A DNA stretch of 64,000 nt from Hemileia vastatrix (GCA_030280995.1 JASXTE010000001.1:32421700-32485699); one strand, 5' to 3'. Positions 20,736 through 32,097 are shown, counted from the first letter of the stretch. A program made the numbers and translations. The notes: generated by a model from the sequence alone, not told the origin.

Positions 20736-23700
20736 TCATTCTTTCTTAGGATCACTAGAGATCAGAATTATAAAATGAAGTAGGTAGAAGTGTAATGAGG
20801 AGTGATAAGATGTATTACAAAAAATGGTCTGTTTTCAAAGAGATGAACAGATTGCAACCAGTTTCAGTTGCATTTGGATGAAAAAAGGCACAGGCTGGAA
20901 CAATTTTAAGAGGGGGGATCCACAAGGTCTTGTAAAGTTAGGAGAACAGACAGGATACTTTAAAAGATCTTTTCTTAAAAAGGGCTTAAAAGAGCCTGGA
21001 TGGGTAGATTTTGCTCAAAACTTGGTAAATTATGCATAACAAGTCAATTTACCTAGATGGCTGGAAATGTTCTAACACAATAGTTATTCTGTGTGATGTA
21101 ACAAAAAGACTTGGCAGTGAGAGAAATATTAAATAATTATGATGTTGGAAGAATAATTAAAAATAATTAGTTAAACAAAAAGAAGAATATATTAAACAGA
21201 ATAATTATAAAATGATAATTAAAATTAGATAAAATGAAATAGAAGAAAAATAAGCAATAGGACTACACAGAGAAAGTGAAAATAGAATTAAAAAATATTG
21301 TAAAAATATTACTGGTTGAATTTGCAAGACAATTTTCAATTATACTCATAAAAGGAAAATTAACACAGGTTAATATGAATAAAAATACACAAAGCATATT
21401 TAATCCTCCATAACTTTTTTTTTAAAAAAAAATAAAATAAAAAATCTTACTTGTAAAACAGACTTTTTCATAATTCTTGTAACTTTATACACATGCTACT
21501 GACAACAAAAGAGAACAAAAGATGTTTTGTGCCTTTTTCAACCTGATTTTTTAAAATTTCAGTGAAGAAATCTATCATTTATTGGCTTGAGAAACTTCAA
21601 ACAAATTTTATTTTGCCTACAACAGGTCAAAAGTCTTTTCCATCTTGGGGGTTTTCTTTTTTCAATCTATACTGTTTTTAACATAATGTAATCACCTCTC
21701 CTAAACAAAAAAAATTGGTATATCAAGTGAGAAAATACTTGTTGCCACAATCTACAATGAAATGTGTTTTAAAAATTTGTTTTCTTCATTCCTTTTTTTG
21801 GTTCTTCTACAAAAAATATCACATATCCATTATTTGAAATACTGCCTGACACAAGTACAGGCTGGATATTTGCTTTTTACTTGAAGTTCAGCCTGGTAAA
21901 ACTAAAAAAAACTGGTGTGTTCAATGAAAAAGAAAAATTGCAGTAATTGGTCTCCCAAGAAAAAAAAATTAAATAATTTTTAGTAGAAGCAGGAGAGCTT
22001 TTGTGTTGTGTACCCAAAAAAAAACTTCCAATTTTAACTGGTTGGAGAAAAAAATACAGGTTGAATAGTATATAGAAGGGTGAAAAAATAACAAATAATG
22101 ATAAATGGTGTTTAGTTACAAATTGTTAGTTAGGTTTTTGTTATGGTAAAGGCGTTTAAATTATGGTAAAAAGCAGTACAAATTTAAAAAAAAGAAAAAA
22201 AACCAAGATGGAAAAGATAGATGACCTTTCAGAGGAAAAATGAAAGTCATTTGAAATTTATCAGGCCAATAAATGGAAGATTTCTTGAATGAAAGGCCAA
22301 AGGATTTAGTGAAAAAAAGCACAAGACATCATCAATTCTCTTGTAGTGTGATAAACACCCAACCTGAAAACAAATAAATCATAATAAGTGTTTTCAGAGA
22401 AACCCTCTAACCACAAGAGCTTGAATTTACAAATCCTAAAAAATTTACTACCACCTGCATGTAATTTTGAACTCAAGTTTACTAAAAATTTACCACCTAA
22501 TGGATTTCTTTTTTACTTTTTAATTTTTTTTCCTCCTTCAAGGTAAAGCATTTTTTCTTCTTCTAGAGTTCTAAATCATACTCTCAATTTTAATAGCTAT
22601 TTGTCTTTAATTTCTATCATCAGCTACAATTTCATTTTTTATACATTAAAATTATCCTAAAAAAATTTCACTATGAAGGACAGACTTGTATTTACTTCAC
22701 AGCTTCATTTTCCACCTAATTAATTTTGAAAAAAATAAAATTCAATCCAAAACCAGAAAAAAATGTGAGCATCTGATAACAGGTTCAAATCCCTATCTTT
22801 AATTTGATTCAGTTCTAGATCAGCTATAATTCTTCTGGGAATCCTGTGTAATGAAAAATGAATATGTCAGATCATGTGGCATAAAATTTGAGCTTTTTTT
22901 GAGTTACAAATTGAATGAGGGTTTGGCACCTGCTAGAAGGTGCCAGGGGGATTTTTGGGGTGTAACTAACTTGAAATTTCTATCCAGTCTCTTACTCCTC
23001 TCAATATAGAAATGATGGCCATGCCAATCCACCTCTGTGATTATAACTACAGAGTTCTTTCTCTCAATCCAAAGGGTGAACTCAAAAAAATGTCTAAAAA
23101 TATTTAATAGTAAAAAAAAAGTAGTATAATGGGTCTGAGTGGAGGTTATAAAAGAAATATTTTTTTTAAAATAAATGGAAAGATCCTTTTGAAACCTCAT
23201 AGAGAAATTCTTCATAATTTTCTTCAAATTATTCTTTTGGTTTTTGTTTTTTTAATACCTAATAATAAGAGATCACTGGATTTTAAAACATATATTAGGA
23301 GGTATCAAATTTAGAATTGTTCCAACTCAAAATACCTCTTTTTTCCACTAAATCAGCCATTAATTTTTTTAAAAAATATGCCATATTGTGCCTCCAAACA
23401 TCTTTTTATTGAGAATTAATGTCAAGCTTTTGGATTTCTATTTTATTGTGAAATACCTTTTAAAGAATTACAAATTTCGACCTTTTATACCCCCAATTAT
23501 TATTAATTTTTCAATTAATTTAAAAGGATTTACAAAAATCCTGAATCTTCTGGGCTCCATTCCTTATCCTTATAAGAGATGAATATACTTAATTTTTGTT
23601 TTTTAGTATTACAGTTTAGTATCACAAAGTAATCCACATCAGTCAGATTATTCTTCTTGTTTTTTTAAGTTAAGTGCACTGCAACAGGCTCTGGTGACCT

Positions 23701-24195
23701 TTTTGTCTACATATGAGCCTCAATAAAAAAATAGATTTATTACAGGTCCTCATATCAAATTGTAAAAATTCTAAATATACAGATTAGGGTGTCTCAAATT
23801 TATAAAGTCAGCCATTACTTACCAACCTCTAGTTATTTAAAAATAGGGCTATTTAAAAAAATGAAAAAAATTTTTTGTGGAAAAGAAGTGGTTTGAGTAA
23901 AAACATCAAGTCAAGTAGTTTTTAAAAATAAACCAGTGCTTTTGCCCATGTTTGTTAAAAAAATTACATTAATTATGTTCTGATTTTATCAAAATTATTT
24001 TCTGATGTCTTAACCTTGACACTCCCTATAATTTTTATAAGGATGGAAATTGCATTAACTAAGCTTCTTCTTTTTTAATATAACATTTTTTAAAAAAAAA
24101 CTTAGGAAAAATTTGAGAGAAAGAAATATTTTGAGGTGAGAGTGACACAATTAGAAAGCAAGAAAGAGATAATGATTATTTGAGACCATCAATGT
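20736..24195. other. long AT-rich stretch without recognisable genes
   Basis: Only short frames are present, for example 71 codons at 20824-21039, and none is recognisable. The DNA is A/T-tract-rich with few CpG, as expected of old decayed repeats. One clear structure is a perfect inverted repeat GGCACCTGCTAGAAGGTGCC at 22925-22944 (7-bp arms). Its core resembles the palindrome at 9972-9993. I see nothing else. Confidence 0.5.
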
Positions 24196-24246
24196 CAGGC
24201 TGAGTTCAAGTACAGAGAGATGAATGGCTTGATAGGTCAGTTTTCT
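24196..24246 (-). repeat. fragment of an older LTR (family of Element 5), left piece
   Basis: The sequence from TGTCAGGCTGAGTTCAAG onward resembles the inner end of the Element 5 LTR (TGTTGGACTGAGTTCAAG at 61539). It continues on the other side of Element 1 at 32896-32969 (GAGGATGTTGATGGTC, then ATATGAATA-like and TTAGTATTAAAAT blocks also present at about 61575-61650). Element 1 therefore landed in an older, diverged LTR of that family. Confidence 0.55.
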
Positions 24247-24999
24247 TGTCAGCCAGCTGATTTGAAAGTATTAGTAAATATGATAATAAAAACTAAGTAA
24301 AGGACATCAGTAACTTACAGAGGATTTTTCAGTAGTGACAATGCCCAAAAGAGGGCGTGAACCAATGTCCCAATTACCCTCCAAAGTGGGAAAATCCTGG
24401 AGTGGGAATTAATTCTAATCATTAAAATTAGTATATATTTCTTTCTCACCTGACATGGGTTTTTCCCTGGGAAAATACATCACATGAGATGTATTGTTCT
24501 TTTCTTTTCTATCTTTTTATTTCTTTTTTCTCTGGAAACTTTATATTTGTTTCTCTTGTCATTTTTAGTCTCTTTATTTCCACGTCTTTGTTCTTTCTCT
24601 TTTGCCCCTGATGGGAATTATTTTATGTATCTAGTCTTTCTTGGGTCTATATAAGGGGGGGAAGATTTGGTGGAAATATCATTCCTTTTTACACACATTT
24701 ATCCAGTTACCAACGTTGCCATCATTTTTATTACTTTATAAGGTGTTACATTTACATCCTATTATTAGTTATAATTTAAAAAGGCCTAAGTTCAAATATT
24801 TAATTACCGTGTTGTAAGGGTTTCAACAAATAAAATAAAATCTTCTAATTTAAAATCCCCATTACTTTAGAAGTCACTACCTCTCAAATAACTATTACAC
24901 TCTAAATTCTCTATTGATTAGTTATATCACCTTTATATTAACTAATATCTTGTTCAGGGTTACTGTCAAATTACTATACCTCTAGTCCACACCCTGACA
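24247..24999 (+). repeat. Element 1 5' LTR
   Basis: It starts TGTCAGCCAGCTGATTTG and ends CACCCTGACA. A TATATAAG box lies at 24648-24655, so the transcript probably starts around 24670-24690. The sequence directly after it (ATTGGGGGTCTTTTCC) occupies the primer-binding position but does not begin with TGG as tRNA-primed sites do. Confidence 0.95.
24648..24655 (+). promoter_or_regulatory. TATA box of the Element 1 LTR promoter
   Basis: TATATAAG followed by a G-run, conserved in the 3' LTR at 32539-32546. Other families have the same box at equivalent places: 33443-33450 (Element 3) and TATAAAAG at 50850-50857 and 58882-58889 (Element 4). Confidence 0.7.
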
Positions 25000-25983
25000 A
25001 TTGGGGGTCTTTTCCTAAATCTTTGATAATTGTTCTCTTCCTTCATCGCCAGTGGATTCCAGTGGATTTTGCGCTCCATCCCTTCAACGCCGGAGGATCC
25101 TGAACTATAAAGCCATTATCCTCAACACCGACAGTTGCCTGAAGTCGTTTGGTTGCCGGCCTAGGTCCTTTGGAAAATCGTCATCGTTGTGACGTGGGAG
25201 GTGCTCACTTGCAAGTGTTGGAGCTTCCCTCAGGGTTCTTGACAATTGTACCTGGATAAGAGACAAGAAAAGAATAAAAAAAGAAAAGAAACGTGAGTTA
25301 ATATTTTATTTTTTTGGTTAGGAGGGTGCTTTAACGGGGAAAGGATTTTCTTACCCTGTTGAACCATGTATCCAAGTCTCCTTACGAACCTTGAGGTTGT
25401 AGGAGCCGATCATGCAAAACCTTTTACGGGAGTAGCTGATTGTTTCTTTTTGACACCTGTAGGGAGTAACCAGCAGAGGGAATTACTTACAATTGATCCC
25501 TGGGTTTGGACATCGAAGTGGAGGTTTTTTGAAATAAGCCATCTATTCGTAAGTCCCTTCCTTTCTTCTAAACCACGCCGTTGCTAATTACGGTAATACA
25601 CACTCTATCTTGGCTAGCCTATTGCAGAAAAGTAGAAACAGTATAAAGTGGTAAGCTGTTCAGGGGAAATCAACTAAAAAGTAAGATACCTCCTTCTTTT
25701 ATACTAAAAGTGTGCTCTTACTGACGCAGTGTTATATTTTATTTTGCTTTACATAGTAAAATAAATTACTGTGATTTCAATAGAGAGTAATATAGTGCTA
25801 CCTGGTGATAACTTTAAGGAGATACTAGGGATACTAAGACTTGAAAAAAGTTATATAATTTTTAATCGTGAACAATACATTACAACAGTAAGGTGTTCTT
25901 CATTGCTTTGATAAAAAATACAAGTATTAAAAATATATATATATTTTTTTTAACAATTTAAATCAATTTATTCTAGTATTAAC
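25000..25983 (+). other. Element 1 leader (5' UTR)
   Basis: This is noncoding sequence between the LTR and the first ATG. It is more GC-rich near 25040-25250. An inverted repeat (TATTTTA with TAAAATA, about 25726-25755) could form a hairpin. It lacks the CAGTTGAC/GTCCTG hairpin array seen in Elements 2 and 3. Short frames here (for example 25366-25587) are not recognised. Confidence 0.6.
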
Positions 25984-26650
25984 ATGGCTGATGCTGGCAG
26001 TCCTGACATTGAAATTGATTATGATGAGGGTTCAGTAAGTCCCAAATCAAGCCTTGATAATGATGGGTTTTCTGATAAACATTTTATAGGACATTCTTAT
26101 GGAGGAGAATGTGGACCTTCTGGATTGGACAGGAGAGCAGGAGAAGGTGAAAGTAGAGCCCCAAGTAGGACCTCCGCCCACAGCAGAGCCTCCAAAGCCC
26201 CTTTTTCCCCAAGAAGACCTTCCCAAAGGCTTCAAGATAAAAAAGCTCCCCTTAGAGGTACAAGTTCAAAATTTATCTCATCAGTTAAAGACAATTAAGG
26301 GGGAGTTAAACAAGGTAATCAAATTACAAGAGAGAGTCATAAAAGTAGAAAAGATGTGCCAGGATGCATTTCAAAGACGACTCAGAAAGCCCCTGCCAAA
26401 TCTACCAGTAAAGCAGCCTCCTCCTCAAAGCACCTTGCCTCCAAAACAACAGTTGCCCCCACCTCCACCTCCACCACCACCTGCTCCAGAAAACATGGTG
26501 GTACCGAGATGGCAGTGGGAATGGTACCAAACAAATTACCAACAAAGACAAGAAGGTCCTTCAAGACCACCTCTGCAACAGCACAATCTTCACCCTCATC
26601 CTTACCACAAGAAGAAGAAAGGGAAGCAAGTAGCCCAGAGGCCTTGGTGA
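25984..26650 (+). CDS. Element 1 accessory ORF (ORF-1), spliced, about 203 aa
   Basis: Exon 1 is 25984-26034 (17 codons, ending in the acidic IEIDYDEGS) with a GTAAGT donor. The intron is 26035-26089 (55 nt, TATAG acceptor; in-phase AGs also exist just downstream). Exon 2 is 26090-26650. Exon 2 carries PKGFKIKKLPLE, a coiled-coil heptad region (about 26255-26370), a run of prolines (about 26455-26490), the WQWEW motif and a basic tail ending RPW. The function is unknown: it resembles neither Gag nor Env and could be an RNA/DNA-binding accessory or assembly factor. The same gene plan with the intron at the same place is kept in four other copies in this window, which is the main support. An alternative reading is a gag leader disrupted by frameshifts, but five independent agreements argue against that. 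Confidence 0.7.
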
Positions 26651-28464
26651 GTGGCAATGATCATATTATTTTTTCTACTCCTACTAATGTGTGTAATATA
26701 GGTGATGCCAGTGATATGACTGAAAAACCATTAGTACAGAGTCCGGTGAAATTAGTATTTGATCCTGAGAATATATTACATCAAGTTTCTTTAAATGATA
26801 ATATTAGTCTAACTTCTGTTTCGGAAATTAATCCTTATGTTATTGATTTAAAAGAGTATGATGTGAGTTTTGAGTTATATTCAGTGCTTGAAAAATTAGC
26901 CTCAAGAATCTTGAAAAATCCTGTAAAACTTGATCACTTAAATAATCCTGAGTTAACAGTAGTAATTAAAGATGTTGTCAATAGATTCAATAACCTACAG
27001 TTGAATACTAGTTTAGCTGTGAGAGCTCAAGATTCAGCTCATTTGGAATTAAAAGACAAAGTTATTGAATTAATGAATACAACTATTGAGTTGAAACAAG
27101 AAAACCAATCATTGAGAGATAAGTCTGCTAATTTGACAGCTTTAGTGGCAGAAATTCAACCACGGATTAGTGACACTTTTCTTAAAAATATGGAATCTTT
27201 GAATGATGAACTTGTTTCATTAAAATCTGAAGTGAGAGGTTTATCAAATAAATTAATTACTTGTGAGTCTAGAAATAAGTTATCTTTGTCAACTTTCAAT
27301 AGTAAGATATCTGAGATTGAAGATCTGAGATTGCAAGTGTCCCACTTGGAGAATGAGTTACTCCAGCTACAAGTAAACCGGACCTTACCTTCAGAACCAG
27401 TGGTACCTGGCCCCTCTTCATGTAAACAACAGGGCACCCAGGTGAATCACTCTGAGAAGATATTTATGAAAGGAAAACAAAGAGCTGTCAGCCCAGTAGA
27501 CAATTTGAGTAATGCTGGCTCCTCTTCTTTCCATCATGAATTATCTGATCATTTATTAAAACTACAGGACATGTTGAAAATGGAGAAATTATGTCCCAAA
27601 AATGAGCCTTCCTCCAACCAGAAACATTGGCCAAAGATTGAGAGATACCCAACCTTTGATGGAGAAACAAATTCAGATTGGCAACATTTTATTCAGAGAA
27701 TTGATAACCTAAAGAATAGTTATAAACTCCCTGATGAGGAAATTACTTCAAAATTGATTTCTTTATTTGAAAATGTTGCTTTAATGTGGTATGAGTCTGT
27801 ATTATTGGATGGGATTAATCATACTTGGGAAGAATGGAAAGCACTCATTGCTGCCCAGTTTGGGGGATCCACATTTAGATTGGCTCAGAAAAGACTTTAT
27901 GAGGAGTGTAAATATTCCTATGCAGAAAAACGGATTGCTTTCTTAATGAAACTGTCAAAAATATTGAGAGAAATTGATCCAAAAATGGACTATGATTTAT
28001 GGAGGGAAAGAATCCTTTATAAATTACCGAGTTCCTTGAGGGATTTAGTAGTGGCAAGGACTGAGAATGTGAGGGAAAATTCATCTTTTATTTCAAGATG
28101 TAATGAGATATTACTCAACAATAAATTTCAGCCTAGGCACTACCCTCAAAGAGGGGTGGAATCCCCAAAACCTACAGGATAGAAGCCACCTGTTGAGAAG
28201 CCTGGAAAACCTTCTGCACCAGTTGCCCCAAGGAAATACCCAAGTAATACTTGTGTAAAGTGTGGAAAAGCATGGCAGAAGGGTCATGTTTGTGAGAAAA
28301 GAATAAATCTTATTGAACAAGATGAGCCAGAAGACAGTCATCATGAGGAAGAAGACTCCTCTAGTGATTGTGACAGTAATATTTCTTATGGTGACAAAAA
28401 CTCCAATGAAGTTTATATGTTGGAAAATGATGTACATTTACTTGAACAGAATGCTGACATATAA
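26299..28464 (+). pseudogene. Element 1 Gag (capsid and zinc knuckle), with stops
   Basis: The frame is the same as exon 1 of ORF-1 when the intron is retained. From the ATG at 25984 it has only three stops: TAA 26296-26298, TAG 28180-28182 and TAA 28462-28464. The N-terminal part overlaps ORF-1 in another frame. A helical, coiled-coil region follows (about 26880-27380). The capsid-like domain has YPTFDGETNSDWQHFIQRID near 27650 and WYESVLLDG near 27790. The zinc knuckle CVKCGKAWQKGHVC at about 28252-28295 lies after the TAG. In Element 2 the same zinc-knuckle to protease region is one unbroken frame, so Gag and Pol were fused and these stops are lesions. Confidence 0.8.
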
Positions 28465-31400
28465 AATGTGGATTTAATTGGTGTTGAAGATGCTGACGTA
28501 ATAAGGGATATTGAGAAGGATTCTATAGTCATTACTCCAATCAAAGCTCCTGTTATAATAAATGGGAAGAAATTGGACATTATCTTGGATACTGGTGCTG
28601 GAGGCAGTGTGGTATCCTCAGCAGCCTTGGCTGCCATTGATAATGACTATGAAAAGAAGCTATTACCTATGGCAAATACATATTGGAAAGGATATGGGTA
28701 TTTTTTATGCCCTAAAAGAAAATATAAGACAACTGTATTTTTTAAGTATAGCCTTGGGTATGTAAGAGCTGAATGTGATTTTGTTGTCATGGATGGTGAC
28801 AACTTGAGCAATTGGTTTATCATGGGGAATGATATTATTACAAAGTTTGGTATCAAATTGGACCCTGCTAATCAATGCTTCACTATGGGGATGAATGGGA
28901 AGAAAAAATTTAAAATTACTTCCTCCAGAAAATGTTCAGCTCCCATGGTAAAAACATGTTTTTCCCTTGATCAATACAAGGGCAGACCTTCTGCAGAACA
29001 TGAAGCTTTGTCTTATGAAATCCTAAAAGCTTCATTTGGTGAACAGCTCAGTACTGCAGAAAAGGATGAGGTAATTAAATTAATCACATCATTCCCTATG
29101 GCCTTTGCACATGGAAAACATGAGTTGGGACTGGTTGTGGACCATGAAATGAAAGTCTCATTATCATGTAAATTAGATGATATACCACCCAGTCTAAAGA
29201 AAAAACCTTATCCTGCATCCCCTTCTAAGAGAAAGGATATTGAGGATAATATTACCACCTTGTTAAATATGAAAATTATAGAGAAAGTGGGTGTAACACC
29301 TAAATATTGTGTAATCTCACCAGTCTTAATTTCTTATGAAAAGGACAAGGCTAGGTTGTGTGGTGATTATAGAGCCCTTAATACCCACACAATTGGTGAT
29401 ATTTATCCTCTACCAAGAATAAACTCAATACATTCTACCTTACAGGGAGCCAAGTATATCAGTTGCTTGGATGGGAATAAGGGATACCACCAAATACCTG
29501 TTGAGAAGGACTCACAAAATTATTTAATGATTGCAACTCACTTGGGTATTTACAAATACATTAGGATGCCTTTTGGCCCTAAGAATGCCCCTTCAGTGTT
29601 TCAAAAAGTGATGGACAATACTTTTCATCAAGAAATTATGGAGGGATGGATGATGGTGTACATTGATGACATCATTATTTTTTCAAAAACCTTTGAAGAT
29701 CATTTGGTTCACCTGAGTAAAGTGTTCCAGAAAATGGATGCCATCAATATGACCTTAGCCTTAAAGAAATGTAAATTTGGATTCCACTCCTTAAAGGTTT
29801 TGGGGCATGTTGTATCAGGTTTTCAAATATGTGTTGACCAAAATAAGGTGGCAGCCATACAGCATGTCAATGCACCTACCACTGTAAAAGAAGTGCAGAG
29901 TTTTTTGGGGATGTGTGGTTATTACAGGCAATATATAAAAAATTTTCAGGTAATAGCAGCCCCTCTGACACAATTGATCAGAAAAGAAGTGGCTTTTGTC
30001 TGGACAAATGAGAGACAAAGAGCCTTTGATGCCTTAAAACAATGTTTGGTTTCTGCTCCAATCTTGGGCCTACCAGATTTTAACCAGCCATTTGTTTTAT
30101 ACACTGATGCTAGTTTTGTTGGACTAGGAGCTGCTCTCCACCAAAAACAAGTCATCAATGAGAAAATCTCTGAAGTAGTAATCTGTTATATTTCAAGAAC
30201 CTTGAGAAACAGTGAATTGAAATATGGAGCCACACAACTGGAATGTTTGGCAGTTGTGTGGGCCCTGGATAAATTACATTACTATTTGGAGGACCATAAA
30301 TTTGAGCTGGTCACTGATTGTAGTGCAGTGAAGTCATTGTTGAACATGAAGACTCCTAACAGAAACATGTTTAGATGGCAGCTGGCAGTACAAGAATACA
30401 GAGGGAGGATGACAATTATCCATAGATCTGGAAATATGCATTCCAATGTGGATATGCTATCAAGATTACCCTTACCAAACAATGATTCCAATCCTGCATA
30501 TGTCCAAGAAGATGAGGTGACACACATATTTGGGGTATATATTGTGGATATGGAAGAGGAATTTATGCAATTAATTTTGGCTTCATATGAGGAAAATGCT
30601 GAGTTACAAAAACTCTGTACTATCTTAAATGATCCAAAAAATGCCTCTATTCAGCCCTTAATTAAGACATTGCCACTGAAATACCAGAATGCTCTTAACA
30701 AAGGAAAATTCTCCATTGAAGATGAGTATTTATATTACAGGAGGAAGCTCAGCAATGTAATTGTAATAGCCCCTTCAATGAAAGAGACAATTTTAAAACT
30801 TTGCCATGATGACATATTAGCAGGTCACTTTGACTATGAAAAGACACTAATCAGACTGAAGAATACAGCCTGGTGGATGAATATGTCTGAAGATGCAAAG
30901 ACATATGTTGAAACCTGTGATGCCTGCAAAAAATCTAAGAGAATGACAAGTAAGAGAGCAGGTTTGATGCAACATATTGAGAAGGAAGGAAAAACTTGGC
31001 AGATTGTTAACATGGATTTTGTCACTGGCCTTCCACCAGCAGGAAAAGAAAGTTTCAATTCTTGTTGGGTGATTGTGGATAGATTTACCAAAATGTGTAA
31101 ATTCATCCCTACTCATAAAGAGGTTTCCACAAAAGAATTAGCTTTCCTGTGGTGGTTACATATGTTCAACACTGCAGGTTTTCCCAAAGCTATTATTTCT
31201 GATAGGGATCCAAAATTGACTTCTGAATTCTGGATGTCCTTGATGGATATTTGTGGGTGTGAATTGAAATTGTCCACTGCTCACCATCCTCAAACTGATG
31301 GATTGGCTGAGAGAATGATTCAAACATTAGAAGACATGATTAGAAGATATTGTGCTTTTGGTCTTGAATATAAGGATAATGAAAGGTTTACACATGACTG

Positions 31401-32097
31401 GGTCACTTTATTGCCTGGCTTTGAATTTGCCTACAATAGTACTGTCCACTCAGTTACTGAAAGAAAGCCTTTTGAACTATGGCTGGGATATGTACCAAAT
31501 ACTCCTGCTCATTTACTCAATAATAACTTACCAAAAATTGACATTCACCCTGGTGCTAAATCTTTCCTCCAAATGCAACAATTATGTAGAAAACATGCTA
31601 ATAATTGTGTGGAGAAAGCTTTTGAATATGAGAAGAAAAGATGGGATAAATCCCATAAAGATTGCACTTTTAATGAGGGGGATGAAATTTTGATTTCAAC
31701 AGTACATTTTAACTTACAAGGTAATAATAAATTGAAGGATCCATTCATTGGGCCATTTATTGTTAAAAGAATGATAGGGACAAATGCAGTAGAAGTGATA
31801 CTGTATGCACCATATGATAGGAAACATCCTGTTTTTCCTATATCATTGATACAGCCTTACAAGTCAAATGATGACTTATTTCCAAAGAGAAGAGGGAGAC
31901 CTAAGAAAACTCCTTTGGAAATAGAAAATACTGCTGAAATAGAGAAAATCCTGAATGAAAGAACCCTTACAAAAGAGAAGGGTGTTGAGTATTTATTGAG
32001 ATATAAAGGCAAGTCCACTGAACATGACAGATGGATACCTGGAAAGGAGATAAGCAATTTGGCAACTCTTCTCAAAAAATTCAAAAAGAAAAAATGA
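28465..32097 (+). CDS. Element 1 Pol: protease, RT, RNase H, integrase, chromodomain
   Basis: The frame is open for 1210 codons without interruption. Residues counted from 28468 are: protease Asp41-Thr-Gly; reverse transcriptase with KARLCGDYRALN, MPFGPKNAPSVFQ and catalytic YIDD at 398-401; RNase H with YTDAS (Asp547) and the ATQLECLAVVWAL block. The integrase has an HHCC zinc domain (the CDAC pair at about 30917-30930) and catalytic Asp850, Asp912 and Glu948 (D-62-D-35-E). The C-terminus has the GPF-like IGPFIVKRM block, KRRGRPKK at about 1138-1147 resembling an AT-hook, and a chromodomain (AEIEKILNER, then GVEYLLRYKGK and WIP). A lysine run closes it. All active-site residues are present. 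It has no ATG of its own and must be made as a Gag-Pol fusion, which this copy cannot do because of the upstream stops. Confidence 0.95.
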   Translation, partial: NVDLIGVEDADVIRDIEKDSIVITPIKAPVIINGKKLDIILDTGAGGSVVSSAALAAIDNDYEKKLLPMANTYWKGYGYFLCPKRKYKTTVFFKYSLGYVRAECDFVVMDGDNLSNWFIMGNDIITKFGIKLDPANQCFTMGMNGKKKFKITSSRKCSAPMVKTCFSLDQYKGRPSAEHEALSYEILKASFGEQLSTAEKDEVIKLITSFPMAFAHGKHELGLVVDHEMKVSLSCKLDDIPPSLKKKPYPASPSKRKDIEDNITTLLNMKIIEKVGVTPKYCVISPVLISYEKDKARLCGDYRALNTHTIGDIYPLPRINSIHSTLQGAKYISCLDGNKGYHQIPVEKDSQNYLMIATHLGIYKYIRMPFGPKNAPSVFQKVMDNTFHQEIMEGWMMVYIDDIIIFSKTFEDHLVHLSKVFQKMDAINMTLALKKCKFGFHSLKVLGHVVSGFQICVDQNKVAAIQHVNAPTTVKEVQSFLGMCGYYRQYIKNFQVIAAPLTQLIRKEVAFVWTNERQRAFDALKQCLVSAPILGLPDFNQPFVLYTDASFVGLGAALHQKQVINEKISEVVICYISRTLRNSELKYGATQLECLAVVWALDKLHYYLEDHKFELVTDCSAVKSLLNMKTPNRNMFRWQLAVQEYRGRMTIIHRSGNMHSNVDMLSRLPLPNNDSNPAYVQEDEVTHIFGVYIVDMEEEFMQLILASYEENAELQKLCTILNDPKNASIQPLIKTLPLKYQNALNKGKFSIEDEYLYYRRKLSNVIVIAPSMKETILKLCHDDILAGHFDYEKTLIRLKNTAWWMNMSEDAKTYVETCDACKKSKRMTSKRAGLMQHIEKEGKTWQIVNMDFVTGLPPAGKESFNSCWVIVDRFTKMCKFIPTHKEVSTKELAFLWWLHMFNTAGFPKAIISDRDPKLTSEFWMSLMDICGCELKLSTAHHPQTDGLAERMIQTLEDMIRRYCAFGLEYKDNERFTHDWVTLLPGFEFAYNSTVHSVTERKPFELWLGYVPNTPAHLLNNNLPKIDIHPGAKSFLQMQQLCRKHANNCVEKAFEYEKKRWDKSHKDCTFNEGDEILISTVHFNLQGNNKLKDPFIGPFIVKRMIGTNAVEVILYAPYDRKHPVFPISLIQPYKSNDDLFPKRRGRPKKTPLEIENTAEIEKILNERTLTKEKGVEYLLRYKGKSTEHDRWIPGKEISNLATLLKKFKKKK

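Noticed and set aside
20824..21039. 71-codon plus-strand ORF beside the Myb relic
   Set aside because: It has no recognisable motif, no splice partner and AT-rich surroundings; not supportable as a gene.
22925..22944. Helitron 3' hairpin
   Set aside because: No CTRR terminus follows the stem at the expected distance, and no Rep/helicase sequence is present.
24656..24666. Possible self-priming: GGGGAAGA near the TATA box can pair (with G-U) to TCTTTTCC after the LTR; similar pairings in Elements 4 and 5
   Set aside because: The pairing segment lies only about 10 nt from the TATA box, upstream of any plausible transcription start, so it would not be in the RNA. The pairings also rely on several G-U pairs and are absent in Element 3.
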